Translations under genes and position numbers: made by a program
Notes under the pieces: generated by a model
What the model was told of the DNA's origin: nothing
The model's database searches: none
Seen by the model: the letters and a program-made list of their open reading frames with translations, nothing else
In this document: piece after piece, positions 41,721-49,526 of the stretch
Layout: the number at the start of each line of letters is the position of its first letter
Position numbering within the stretch: the first letter of the stretch is position 1
Assembly (NCBI GenBank): GCA_963751395.1
Contig: CAVVUC010000002.1
Location: forward strand, 124,001-188,000
Length of the DNA stretch: 64,000 bases
Reading direction: 5' to 3'
From: CAVVUC01 sp963751395
Lineage (GTDB): Bacteria > Verrucomicrobiota > Verrucomicrobiia > Chthoniobacterales > Chthoniobacteraceae

Positions 41721-42881
41721 ATGTGGCAGCGGTTCGTTGATTTCGTTTCTTCCTTAAAGCTCACGATCGTTTGCCTCGCGGCGGCGCTGGTGCTCGTGTT
41801 CGTCGGCACGCTGGCGCAGGTGCATTACGGCATCCACGAAGTGCAGCAGCGTTATTTCCAAAGCCTGTTCGTCTGGTGGCCTGCGGAGCCGAAGGGCTTC
41901 CAGATTCCGGTGTTCCCCGGCGGTCATCTCCTCGGCGCGGTGCTGCTGATCAACCTGATCGCCGCGCACATCCGGCGGTTTAGCTGGAGCTGGCGCAAGC
42001 TCGGCATCCAGCTCACGCACGTCGGCCTGATTGTCATGCTCGCAGGCGGATTGTTCACCGACTTGTTCGCGGTGGAAAGTTTCATGCGGCTGGCGAACGG
42101 CGAGACGAAAAACTACTCCGAAGATTCGCGGCGGGTGGAACTCGCGGTCATCGACGAAACCAGCGCGGACCTCGACCAGGTGACCGCGATTCCCGAAGCC
42201 CGCCTGAAACGCGGCGGAACCATCGACCACGAGAGCCTGCCGTTCCTCGTCAAGGTCCTGCATTACTATCCAAACTCGCAGGTGGCGATGCTCGACAAGA
42301 GCGCGAAACTGGAACCCGCCGCCACCCAGGGCATCGGATCGCGCGTGAGCCTCGTGGAACTTCCCCGCGCGACCGCCCCGAACAGCGCCGACTCGCCGGG
42401 CGCAGTCGTGGAAATCGCGCCGCGATCGGGCGGCGACCCGGCCGGCTCATGGCTCATCTCCCAGGTGCTCGGCGCGCCGCAGAGATTTTCGTTCGGCGGA
42501 AAAACGTGGAGGCTCGTGCTGCGCCCGGCCCGTTATTACAAGCCCTACAGCCTGACGCTCCAAAAATTCACGCACGAGCGTTACGCCGGGACGGAGATCG
42601 CGAAGAACTTCGCCAGCCGGGTCGCGCTCTCGGACGCGGAGCGCTCGGAGCAGCGCGATGTGTTGATCTACATGAACCATCCGCTGCGCTACCGCGGCGA
42701 AACCTATTACCAGTCGGGCTTCGAAAAAGGCGACACGGCCACGGTCTTGCAGGTGGTGCATAATCCGACATTCGTCACGCCATACATCGCCTGCGTCATC
42801 GTCGGAGCCGGATTGCTCTTTCAGTTTTGCTATCACTTTGTCGGATTCACGCGCCGCAGAAAAACCGCCGCCGCATCATGA
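41721..42881 (+). CDS. resB: Cytochrome c biogenesis protein ResB/Ccs1
   Basis: A 386-residue System II cytochrome c maturation protein: several membrane helices (IVCLAAALVLVFVGTLAQV, LLGAVLLINLIAAHIRRF and one near the C-terminus) around a large periplasmic domain with DVLIYMNHPLRYRGETYYQS. With CcsA it moves haem to the outside and ligates it to CXXCH motifs. It overlaps the ccsA start (ATGA, 42878-42881). Confidence 0.9.
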   Translation: MWQRFVDFVSSLKLTIVCLAAALVLVFVGTLAQVHYGIHEVQQRYFQSLFVWWPAEPKGFQIPVFPGGHLLGAVLLINLIAAHIRRFSWSWRKLGIQLTHVGLIVMLAGGLFTDLFAVESFMRLANGETKNYSEDSRRVELAVIDETSADLDQVTAIPEARLKRGGTIDHESLPFLVKVLHYYPNSQVAMLDKSAKLEPAATQGIGSRVSLVELPRATAPNSADSPGAVVEIAPRSGGDPAGSWLISQVLGAPQRFSFGGKTWRLVLRPARYYKPYSLTLQKFTHERYAGTEIAKNFASRVALSDAERSEQRDVLIYMNHPLRYRGETYYQSGFEKGDTATVLQVVHNPTFVTPYIACVIVGAGLLFQFCYHFVGFTRRRKTAAAS

Positions 42882-44719
42882 AACGTCTCATCCCCTGGAT
42901 CGTCCTCGTTTGTTCCGTGCTTTGGGTGGCCTCGGGCTGGCGCATGCCGAAAGCCGCCGCTGACGACTTCGACGTTCCGAACTTCGGCAGAATTCCCGTG
43001 CTCGTCGGCGGACGATTGAAGCCGCTCGACACCGTCGCGATCAACGCGCTGGTGATCATCCGCGGCAAGCAGACTCTGCGCACCGACAACCGCACCGTGA
43101 GCGCCTCGCGCTGGCTGGCGGACGTGATGTTCAACGCGCCGGCTGCCGACAAGTATCCCGCGTTCGTCATCAACAACCCCGACGTGCTCGGCATGTTCGG
43201 CTGGCCGCAAACGGATCGAAAGTATTTCAGCTACGAGGAGATGAAGCCGTTCCTCAAACAGGTGGACGAGCAGGGGAGCAAGGCCGGCGACATCGAGTCG
43301 GCGAAGCGCACGCAGTTCCAGACGGCGGTGTTCAATCTGCGCAACGCTCTGATCCTCTACCAGCGGCTCAAGAACAGCATGCAGCCGGAGGGCGAGACCG
43401 GTTTTTCAGCAAAGATCGATGCTTATCTCAAGGCAATGCCGGAGGGCCTCGAAGCGATGAACCGCCGCGAAAGGGGCGAGAAATTTGACGAGCAGAAATT
43501 CAACAGCTTCGCGCGGCTCGCCTCCGAGTTCGCGAACATGGCAGATCAGGGATACGTGCTCGCGATTCCGCCCGCGCAGCCGCACGACGGCAAGGGCGAA
43601 TGGCAGTCCGTCGGCGCGAGCCTGCTGCGCGTGATTTCCGACGGTCAGGTGAATCCGATCGTGAAGGCTTGCGCGGCGATGGGCGATGCGTTCCGCTCCG
43701 GCGACACCGCCGGATTCAACAGTCGCGTGCAGGAGATTGCGTCATGGATGAAACAGCACGAGCCGAAGGCGACGGGCCGCTCCGGCTTCGAGCATCTGTT
43801 CAACCAGGTCGCGCCGTTTTATCAGGCGATGAGCTTGTACGTGCTGGCCTTCCTGCTGATCTGCGCGTCGTGGATCGGCTGCACTTCGGCGCTGAACCGC
43901 TCCGCCTTTTACGTCCTGCTGCTCGCGCTCACCGTCCATTCCTTCGGGCTCGGTGCGCGCATGTATTTGCAGGGCCGTCCGCCGGTCACGAATCTCTACT
44001 CGTCGGCGGTTTTCATCGGCTGGGGAACGGTGATCATCGGGCTGGTGCTCGAACGAATCTACCGCGACGGAATCGGCTCCGCGTGCGCCGCAGCGATCGG
44101 GTTCATCACGCTGATCATCGCGCATCACCTTGCGGGAAGCGGCGACACGCTCGAGATGTTGCAGGCCGTGCTCGACACGAACATCTGGCTCGCGACACAC
44201 GTCGTGTGCATCACGATCGGCTACTCGGCCATGTTCCTCGCGGGAATGCTGGCGGTCATCTATGTCGTGCGCGGCGTGCTCACCCGGTCGCTCGCCAAAG
44301 ATTCGGCCCAGTCGCTCGTGCGGATGACCTACGGCGTGATTTGTTTTGCGACGCTGTTCAGCTTTGTCGGCACCGTGCTCGGTGGCATCTGGGCCGACCA
44401 GTCGTGGGGCCGTTTCTGGGGCTGGGATCCGAAGGAGAACGGCGCTCTGCTCATCGTGCTTTGGTGCGCGGTGATTCTGCATGCGCGCTGGGGCGGGTTC
44501 ATTCGCGGCCGGGGGCTCATGATCATGGCGCTCTTCGGAAATGTGATCACCGCCTTTTCCTGGTTCGGCGTCAACATGCTCGGCGTCGGGTTGCACTCGT
44601 ACGGATTCATGGACAAAGCGTTTCCGTGGCTCGTGGGTTTCACGCTCAGCCAGATCGCGCTGATGTTGGTCGCGGGACTTCCGGAGCGCCGCTGGTTGAG
44701 TTTCCAAAAAGCGGCATAG
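42878..44719 (+). CDS. ccsA: Cytochrome c biogenesis protein CcsA
   Basis: A 613-residue protein starting at ATG 42878. After a long N-terminal periplasmic part (DFDVPNFGRIPVLVGGRLK onward, with GRGEKFDEQKF-type helices) come about eight membrane segments with the haem-handling WWD motif: WGRFWGWDPKENGALLIVL. The long N-terminus resembles c-type biogenesis proteins of Bacteroidota and Verrucomicrobiota that combine CcsA with an extra domain. Operon: lipoprotein, resB, ccsA, and maf 177 bases on. Confidence 0.9.
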   Translation: MKRLIPWIVLVCSVLWVASGWRMPKAAADDFDVPNFGRIPVLVGGRLKPLDTVAINALVIIRGKQTLRTDNRTVSASRWLADVMFNAPAADKYPAFVINNPDVLGMFGWPQTDRKYFSYEEMKPFLKQVDEQGSKAGDIESAKRTQFQTAVFNLRNALILYQRLKNSMQPEGETGFSAKIDAYLKAMPEGLEAMNRRERGEKFDEQKFNSFARLASEFANMADQGYVLAIPPAQPHDGKGEWQSVGASLLRVISDGQVNPIVKACAAMGDAFRSGDTAGFNSRVQEIASWMKQHEPKATGRSGFEHLFNQVAPFYQAMSLYVLAFLLICASWIGCTSALNRSAFYVLLLALTVHSFGLGARMYLQGRPPVTNLYSSAVFIGWGTVIIGLVLERIYRDGIGSACAAAIGFITLIIAHHLAGSGDTLEMLQAVLDTNIWLATHVVCITIGYSAMFLAGMLAVIYVVRGVLTRSLAKDSAQSLVRMTYGVICFATLFSFVGTVLGGIWADQSWGRFWGWDPKENGALLIVLWCAVILHARWGGFIRGRGLMIMALFGNVITAFSWFGVNMLGVGLHSYGFMDKAFPWLVGFTLSQIALMLVAGLPERRWLSFQKAA

Positions 44720-44824
44720 GTCGTGGACGATGGTTTTGTGGCAGTCCGCGCAGGCTTCCCGTGTGTCCTCTGTCGGGCCGAAGTTCAAGACGGCCGATCA
44801 CGCGCGGTTGCTGGCCTACTCATC

Positions 44825-44848
44825 GCCCACGGAGTGGTCGATCCACCT
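44825..44848. repeat. Single arm of the REP-like element at 38808
   Basis: GCCCACGGAGTGGTCGATCC plus CACCT, matching the right arm at 38897-38920 with two changes. It lies in the gap between ccsA and maf. Confidence 0.6.
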
Positions 44849-44896
44849 CCGAAACGGGCGGATGACAAATGGCGCCTCAGCCTTTACGTTGCTGGC

Positions 44897-45475
44897 GTGA
44901 CTCGACAAAAAATCGTCCTGGCATCGGCATCGCCGCGAAGGCGCGAACTGCTTCGCGAGCACGGCTATAGCGCCGAAGTCCAGCCGGCGAACATCGATGA
45001 AGTCATGCCGGCCCATCTCACCGTGGGCGAGACGACCCTTTACAACGCGAAGCTGAAAGCCTCTGTAATTTCGCGCGAGCGCCCGGAAGCGCTGGTGCTG
45101 GGCGCGGATACGCTGGTTGCGATCGAGGGCAAAATCCTGGGCAAACCGCGCGACCTCGACGAGGCGTTTGAGATGCTGAGCACGCTGAGCGGGCGCGTCC
45201 ATGAAGTTTTCTCCGGCGTCTGGCTCGTGCATGCGCTCGGGCAGCAGGCGGGCGGGTTTATCGAAGTCAGCCGGGTGCGCTTCCACACACTGAGTCCCGC
45301 AAAAATCCGCGATTACATGGCGAAGATCGATCCGCTCGACAAAGCCGGCGCCTACGCGGCACAGCACGAGGGATCGACGGTGATCGAGTCGGTCGATGGC
45401 TCGTTCACAAATGTTGTCGGGCTCCCGATGGAAACGCTTGGGGAGTTCCTGGCCACGTTTCGCAAGAGGCCTTGA
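44897..45475 (+). CDS. maf: Maf/YceF/YhdE family nucleotide pyrophosphatase
   Basis: A 192-residue protein starting at GTG 44897. Family motifs: KIVLASASPRRRELLREHGY (SxRR), LVLGADTLVAIEGKILGKPR and STVIESVDGSFTNVVGLPM. It hydrolyses nucleoside triphosphates, including modified or house-keeping nucleotides, and affects septation in some bacteria. The in-frame segment upstream (44723-44896) has no family similarity. Confidence 0.92.
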   Translation: MTRQKIVLASASPRRRELLREHGYSAEVQPANIDEVMPAHLTVGETTLYNAKLKASVISRERPEALVLGADTLVAIEGKILGKPRDLDEAFEMLSTLSGRVHEVFSGVWLVHALGQQAGGFIEVSRVRFHTLSPAKIRDYMAKIDPLDKAGAYAAQHEGSTVIESVDGSFTNVVGLPMETLGEFLATFRKRP

Positions 45476-45588
45476 ATACCGGAAAGCGGACACCGGATAC
45501 CGGAAAGATCGGAAGCTGCGGCGAAGCGGGCGAATCCTTCTCTTTGAAGCGGCTTTACATCCGTGCCGGCTTGTGGAATCAATTTCCC

Positions 45589-46110
45589 GTGCGTTTCGCT
45601 GTTCTCCTTTCCGTCCTTTGCCTCTGCGCGCATGTCTCGAATGCGCAGCAGCAGGAGCGCAAGCTCGAGGAGCGCATCATGAAACCGGATATGACGAAGG
45701 GCGTCCGCGAGCAAAACAAGTCATTCAACCAGTACAGAACCTTTGAATCCGGCACCGGCGGCAGCGGTGCCGTGAGGGATTTCCACTACGTCCAGAAAGT
45801 TTCGCCGAAGGGTTTTGAGACGAAGGGGTTCGCGACAAAGAACCATTGGGCGGGCGATTTCAAATTCGCGACGACCGAGGCGAACACGAAGGGCCGCTAC
45901 GCCATTCCGAATGCGACTGCGGAATACGACACGAAGCCGATGAAGGTGAAGGACGCGCGCGAGAGCGAGAAGACTTACGACGCCAGGACCTACGACGCGA
46001 ACACCTTCACACCGGACGCAAAGTCGCAGAAACTCCTCGACGCGAGATACGCCAATCAGAAGCCGAAGACCATCGACGAGATTCGCGAGCTGTTGAACAA
46101 GAACAAGTAG
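45589..46110 (+). CDS. Secreted Lys/Thr-rich protein, unknown
   Basis: A 173-residue protein starting at GTG 45589 (VRFAVLLSVLCLCAHVSNAQ, signal peptide). The mature part is polar with KATTEANTKGRYAIPN-type segments and Lys-rich tails; I know no domain. An upstream ATG at 45472 would add residues encoded by an ACCGGAAAG tandem repeat (45478-45515) and is less likely. Confidence 0.5.
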   Translation: MRFAVLLSVLCLCAHVSNAQQQERKLEERIMKPDMTKGVREQNKSFNQYRTFESGTGGSGAVRDFHYVQKVSPKGFETKGFATKNHWAGDFKFATTEANTKGRYAIPNATAEYDTKPMKVKDARESEKTYDARTYDANTFTPDAKSQKLLDARYANQKPKTIDEIRELLNKNK

Positions 46111-46118
46111 GCGCCGGT

Positions 46119-46868
46119 TCAGCGTCCGGTGCTTTGGGCCGGTGCGTGCTCGCTGTCGAGGATCGCGAGGAACACCTTTTCCAACGCGCCGCTCTCCGCG
46201 CTCTGCTGGCGCAGCTCGGCGACGGTTCCGAGCGCCGCGAGTTTTCCATTGTTGATGATGCCGATGCGGTCGGCCATTTCCTCGGCAATGCTCAACGTGT
46301 GCGTGGAAAGAAAAACGGTCGTTCCATTCCGGCTGCGCTCTTTCAGTTCGTTCTTGACGATGCGCGCATGAATCGGGTCCAGCCCGACCATCGGCTCGTC
46401 GATGATGATGACCTTCGGATCGTGAAGCAGAGCCGCACCGATCACGAGCCGCTGGCGTGTGCCGTGGCTAAGGTTTTCGGTGATCTCGTTGGTAAAAGGA
46501 TCGAGCCCGAATTTGTCGAAGAGTTCGTCGGTTCGTTTCGCGATCACGCTGCGTTCCATGTTGAACAAATCCCCGATGAACCGCATGAACTCGTGGGCCG
46601 TGAGTTTGTCGTAGAGAAAAGGAAAGTCGGGCACGTAACTCAACGCCGCCTTCGCCGCCTCGGGCGATTCCTGCACGTCGAATCCGGCAATGCGACAAGA
46701 GCCGCTCGTTGGACGGAGCAGGCCGGTGAGCATTTTGATGGTCGTCGTTTTGCCCGCGGCGTTCGGGCCGAGGAAGGCGAAAAACTCGCCCTGCCGAATG
46801 TCGAGATTTAGATCGTCCACGGCCTTGAGCGTGCCGAAATGTTTGCTGAGGTGGACGGTTTGAATCAT
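46119..46868 (-). CDS. ABC transporter ATP-binding protein
   Basis: A 249-residue ATPase starting at ATG 46868: Walker A AFLGPNAAGKTTTIKMLTG, Q-loop VPDFPFLY, signature region LSHGTRQRLVIGAALLHDP (Ser-His-Gly in place of the usual SGG), Walker B VIIIDEPMVGLDP and H-loop FLSTHTLSIAE. The family suggests ABC-2 type export; no permease is adjacent. It follows the 246-residue membrane protein by eight bases on the same strand. Confidence 0.86.
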   Translation of the reverse strand: MIQTVHLSKHFGTLKAVDDLNLDIRQGEFFAFLGPNAAGKTTTIKMLTGLLRPTSGSCRIAGFDVQESPEAAKAALSYVPDFPFLYDKLTAHEFMRFIGDLFNMERSVIAKRTDELFDKFGLDPFTNEITENLSHGTRQRLVIGAALLHDPKVIIIDEPMVGLDPIHARIVKNELKERSRNGTTVFLSTHTLSIAEEMADRIGIINNGKLAALGTVAELRQQSAESGALEKVFLAILDSEHAPAQSTGR

Positions 46869-46876
46869 GGAAACTG

Positions 46877-47617
46877 CTAAAAGGAAATGTCGTCGGCTGA
46901 GAGCGTGAGCCCGAATGGCGTTTTCACCAGCAGGATCTGCCCGAGCTGGCTCACATAGATATCCGCAACCACCGAGTCGCCCTGCCACACCTTAACCAGG
47001 TAGGCGTCGATCTTTTCATTGCGGATTTTCAATTCGCTCTGCTTCGCGGTCATCGTCGGCACGGTCATGTTCGAAGTGAGATTGGCGAGGACATTCGGGT
47101 CGATGCCGAGCTTGATCAAACCCAGATTCGCGCCGCTTCCGTCCAGCGGCAGCGACGAGTCCATGATGTCGCTGCCTGCCAGCGAGATTTTGTATTTCAG
47201 GCGATTCGCGCCCGGATCGATGGAAACATCTGCGGTATAGCCCGACTCGCGAAACGCGACCGTCAGATGAAGCCGGTTCATCTCGAACGCGCGGTTCAAA
47301 CCGAGCGCGCCATCCCAGGTGATTCGCTGTCGCTCCACAAGGGGGAGCCGCAACGAAAGATTGCCGCTGAACGCGAGTGAGCGGAGGCTTTTATCCTGGG
47401 AAATGCCGGGACGAATCGAAAGACCGCCGATGTGCTGTCCCCCATCGAGAATGTGCAAGTTCGACGGCTGCCCCTGTACGAACATCAGCTTCAGCACGTG
47501 GGACACCGGCACCTCCAGCAGGTTGCTTTTTTCCGGCTGGACTTCGAGCCGGATCAGCAGCGCGCTCATCACCAGCCAGAAACCGACTATGAACGCGACA
47601 AGGATGCGGTAGGGCAT
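46877..47617 (-). CDS. Membrane-anchored protein of unknown function
   Basis: A 246-residue protein with one N-terminal membrane helix (ILVAFIVGFWLVMSALLIRL). The rest is a beta-rich extracytoplasmic domain with duplicated features (LEVQPEKSNLLEVPVSHVLK and SGANLGLIKLGIDPN), no catalytic motif. Its place directly before an ABC ATPase gene on the same strand suggests it is part of the transporter or of the substrate pathway, but the sequence does not show this. Confidence 0.6.
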   Translation of the reverse strand: MPYRILVAFIVGFWLVMSALLIRLEVQPEKSNLLEVPVSHVLKLMFVQGQPSNLHILDGGQHIGGLSIRPGISQDKSLRSLAFSGNLSLRLPLVERQRITWDGALGLNRAFEMNRLHLTVAFRESGYTADVSIDPGANRLKYKISLAGSDIMDSSLPLDGSGANLGLIKLGIDPNVLANLTSNMTVPTMTAKQSELKIRNEKIDAYLVKVWQGDSVVADIYVSQLGQILLVKTPFGLTLSADDISF

Positions 47618-47620
47618 GAG

Positions 47621-47713
47621 GATTGCGGAAAGCGGATTTCGGATTTCGGATAGAGGAGAGCGATTGCGCGCGAGACTTTTCTTTCCGCAATCCGCAATCC
47701 GCTTTCCGCAATC
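47621..47713. repeat. 16-bp inverted repeat between two genes
   Basis: GATTGCGGAAAGCGGA (47621-47636) and its exact reverse complement (47698-47713), with GGATTTCGGATTTCGG words inside. It lies exactly between the membrane protein and folE2 genes. Confidence 0.75.
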
Positions 47714-47716
47714 GAA

Positions 47717-48511
47717 TCATCCTTTTTCTATGAGCGCGTACGCGTTGTGGTTGTGGATCGACTCGAAGTTCTCCGCCTCGACCCGGTACCAGGTGATGTT
47801 CGGTTCGAGGTTCGAGCGTGCGGCGATGTTGCGGACCAGATCTTCGACGAACACCGGGTTCTCGAATGCGCGCTCGGTCACCGCTTTTTCGTCGGGTCGC
47901 TTGAGGAGGCTGTAAAGTTCGGAACTTGCGCAGCTTTCCACGAGCCGGATCAGATCCTCGACCCAGATCGGTTTGCCGTACCGAATCGCGTAGGTGACCT
48001 GCCCGCGCTGGTTGTGGGCGCCGTGCGAGCTGATCGCCTTCGAACAAGGGCAGAGCGTGGTCACCGGCACGATGACTGTGACAACGAAGTCGAACTCCCC
48101 TTTTTGCAGCGTTGCGTTGAAGCGCACCGTGTAGTCCATGAGCCCCACCGCTCCCGAGACGGGCGCTTTCTTTTCCAAAAAAAACGGGAACTCGAAATCG
48201 ACGTGCGCCTTTTGCGAATCGAGCCGTTCGAGCAGTTCCCTGGCGATCGTCTTGATGCTCGTGACGTGAAGAATCGGGCCGTGCTCGTTCAGCACCTCGA
48301 TGAAGCGGCTCATGTGCGTCCCCTTGTAGTGATGCGGCAGATCGACCGTGAGCGAGACGTTGGCGATCGTGCTCTGCATCGAGTGCGCCTTGTCGCGGAC
48401 CTGGATCGGATACCGCAGATTCTTCACCCCCACGCGGTCGATCGCGATCTTGCGGTGGTCGCGCTCGCTCTGTGTGTCTTTGAGTTCGGTGAATGGCTCG
48501 TGCGGCGTCAT
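47717..48511 (-). CDS. folE2: GTP cyclohydrolase FolE2 (type IB)
   Basis: A 264-residue enzyme that opens GTP to 7,8-dihydroneopterin triphosphate for folate and related pterins. Motifs: RVGVKNLRYPIQVRDK near the start, and the metal and active-site region VVTVIVPVTTLCPCSKAISS. I start it at ATG 48511 (MTPHEPFTELKDTQSERD). The IB type works with several metals and replaces FolE under zinc limitation in some bacteria; no zinc-type operator is visible here. Confidence 0.94.
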   Translation of the reverse strand: MTPHEPFTELKDTQSERDHRKIAIDRVGVKNLRYPIQVRDKAHSMQSTIANVSLTVDLPHHYKGTHMSRFIEVLNEHGPILHVTSIKTIARELLERLDSQKAHVDFEFPFFLEKKAPVSGAVGLMDYTVRFNATLQKGEFDFVVTVIVPVTTLCPCSKAISSHGAHNQRGQVTYAIRYGKPIWVEDLIRLVESCASSELYSLLKRPDEKAVTERAFENPVFVEDLVRNIAARSNLEPNITWYRVEAENFESIHNHNAYALIEKG

Positions 48512-48586
48512 TGGAGGCGAAGGAATACCACGATAACAGGGCCGGGAAAAATGACAAATTTGCGCCGGTTCCGGCACCGGCCTCTG

Positions 48587-49294
48587 TCACACTGCGGCAG
48601 CGGACGGTGCGACTCCGGCGGCCTGTGCCGCGCGCACGAGATCGGCGACGGAAGTGACTCCCATTTTTTGCATGACGCGCGCCCGGTGAATTTTGATCGT
48701 CTTCTCCGCTGCGCCGAGTGCGTGCCCGATCTCTTTGTTGAGCGACCCCGCGATCACGCGCTGCATCACCTCGAACTCGCGGGGCGTGAGTGCGTCGAGT
48801 CGCGCCCGCGCCACCGACCGCGTCGCAGCAGCCTTGCGCACATCGGCGGAGCGGGCCAGCGCGCGGTTCACGGCACCGAGCAACGTCTCGCCATCCACTG
48901 GTTTGGTAAGGAAATCGACCGCCCCGGCCTTCATCGCCCCCGCGCACATCGGCACGTCGCCGTGGCCGGTGAGAAAAACGATCTGCACCTCACGGTTGGT
49001 CAGCGCCTGCTGGAGTCCGAGGCCGTCGAGATCCGGCAGCCGCACATCGAGCACGAGGCAGCAGGGGCCGTCGTGCGCCACCCGGTCGAGAAAAGTTCGG
49101 GCCGATGGGAACGTCTCGACCGGCAGCCGGGCCGAACGGAAAAGCCGCGCCAGGCTTCGGCGGATGGATTCGTCGTCATCCACGACACAGACCAGCGCAC
49201 CGGGAAGATCGCCGGTCCGTTCGCGCGCTTCAATCCGCGCGCCACGGCGGGCACGCAGAGGAGAAGGGCGTTGATGGAGGATTCTTTGCGACAC
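48587..49294 (-). CDS. FixJ-type response regulator (REC plus LuxR HTH), orphan
   Basis: A 235-residue regulator. The receiver domain begins near residue 33 with VCVVDDDESIRRSLARLF, has the phosphoacceptor Asp in CCLVLDVRLPDLDG and the switch region VFLTGHGDVP...TKPVDGE. The LuxR-type HTH is at the C-terminus: LTPREFEVMQRVIAGSLNKE and HRARVMQKMGVTS. No histidine kinase is encoded in the window. It is divergent from the DUF3300 gene with about 230 bases between them, where the motif at 49433-49451 is a candidate operator. Confidence 0.85.
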   Translation of the reverse strand: MSQRILHQRPSPLRARRGARIEARERTGDLPGALVCVVDDDESIRRSLARLFRSARLPVETFPSARTFLDRVAHDGPCCLVLDVRLPDLDGLGLQQALTNREVQIVFLTGHGDVPMCAGAMKAGAVDFLTKPVDGETLLGAVNRALARSADVRKAAATRSVARARLDALTPREFEVMQRVIAGSLNKEIGHALGAAEKTIKIHRARVMQKMGVTSVADLVRAAQAAGVAPSAAAV

Positions 49295-49432
49295 GGTGAC
49301 GGGGTTTCCTGCCTCCCCATTTTCTATCCAGCTCTGGGATACACAGTCAAACTCCCAGTCGTCCGCTCACATTTCTTTTTCCGAATCTCCGCCACAAGAA
49401 AAGGCTGGTGCGATTTTGGGCGGCGGGTTATG

Positions 49433-49451
49433 TAGGCCCAAAGTCTGATAG
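49433..49451 (+). promoter_or_regulatory. 19-base motif upstream of the DUF3300 gene
   Basis: TAGGCCCAAAGTCTGATAG. The same word with three changes, TAGGACCAAGGTCCGATAG, lies at 53414-53432 upstream of the phosphofructokinase gene. The second copy is palindromic at its centre (GGACC-AA-GGTCC). Spacing to the gene start is about 75 bases in both cases. The neighbouring FixJ-type regulator is a plausible binder (inference). Confidence 0.4.
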
Positions 49452-49526
49452 CTCCCCAAAGAACCAGAGCCGCATAGTGCGGCGCTCAAAAGCGAACAAA
49501 CGATCCAAAAGCAAAGGAAAAACGCC

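Noticed and set aside
43742..44788. A long minus-strand frame starting MNFGPTEDTREACADCHKTI, with a haem-like CXXCH motif
   Set aside because: It runs antisense through the ccsA gene, is long only because of the high GC content, and its motif is isolated. No cytochrome fold follows.
44723..44896. N-terminal extension of Maf with several Cys residues
   Set aside because: Homologues start at the GTG at 44897; the extension has no family similarity and includes a dispersed repeat arm.
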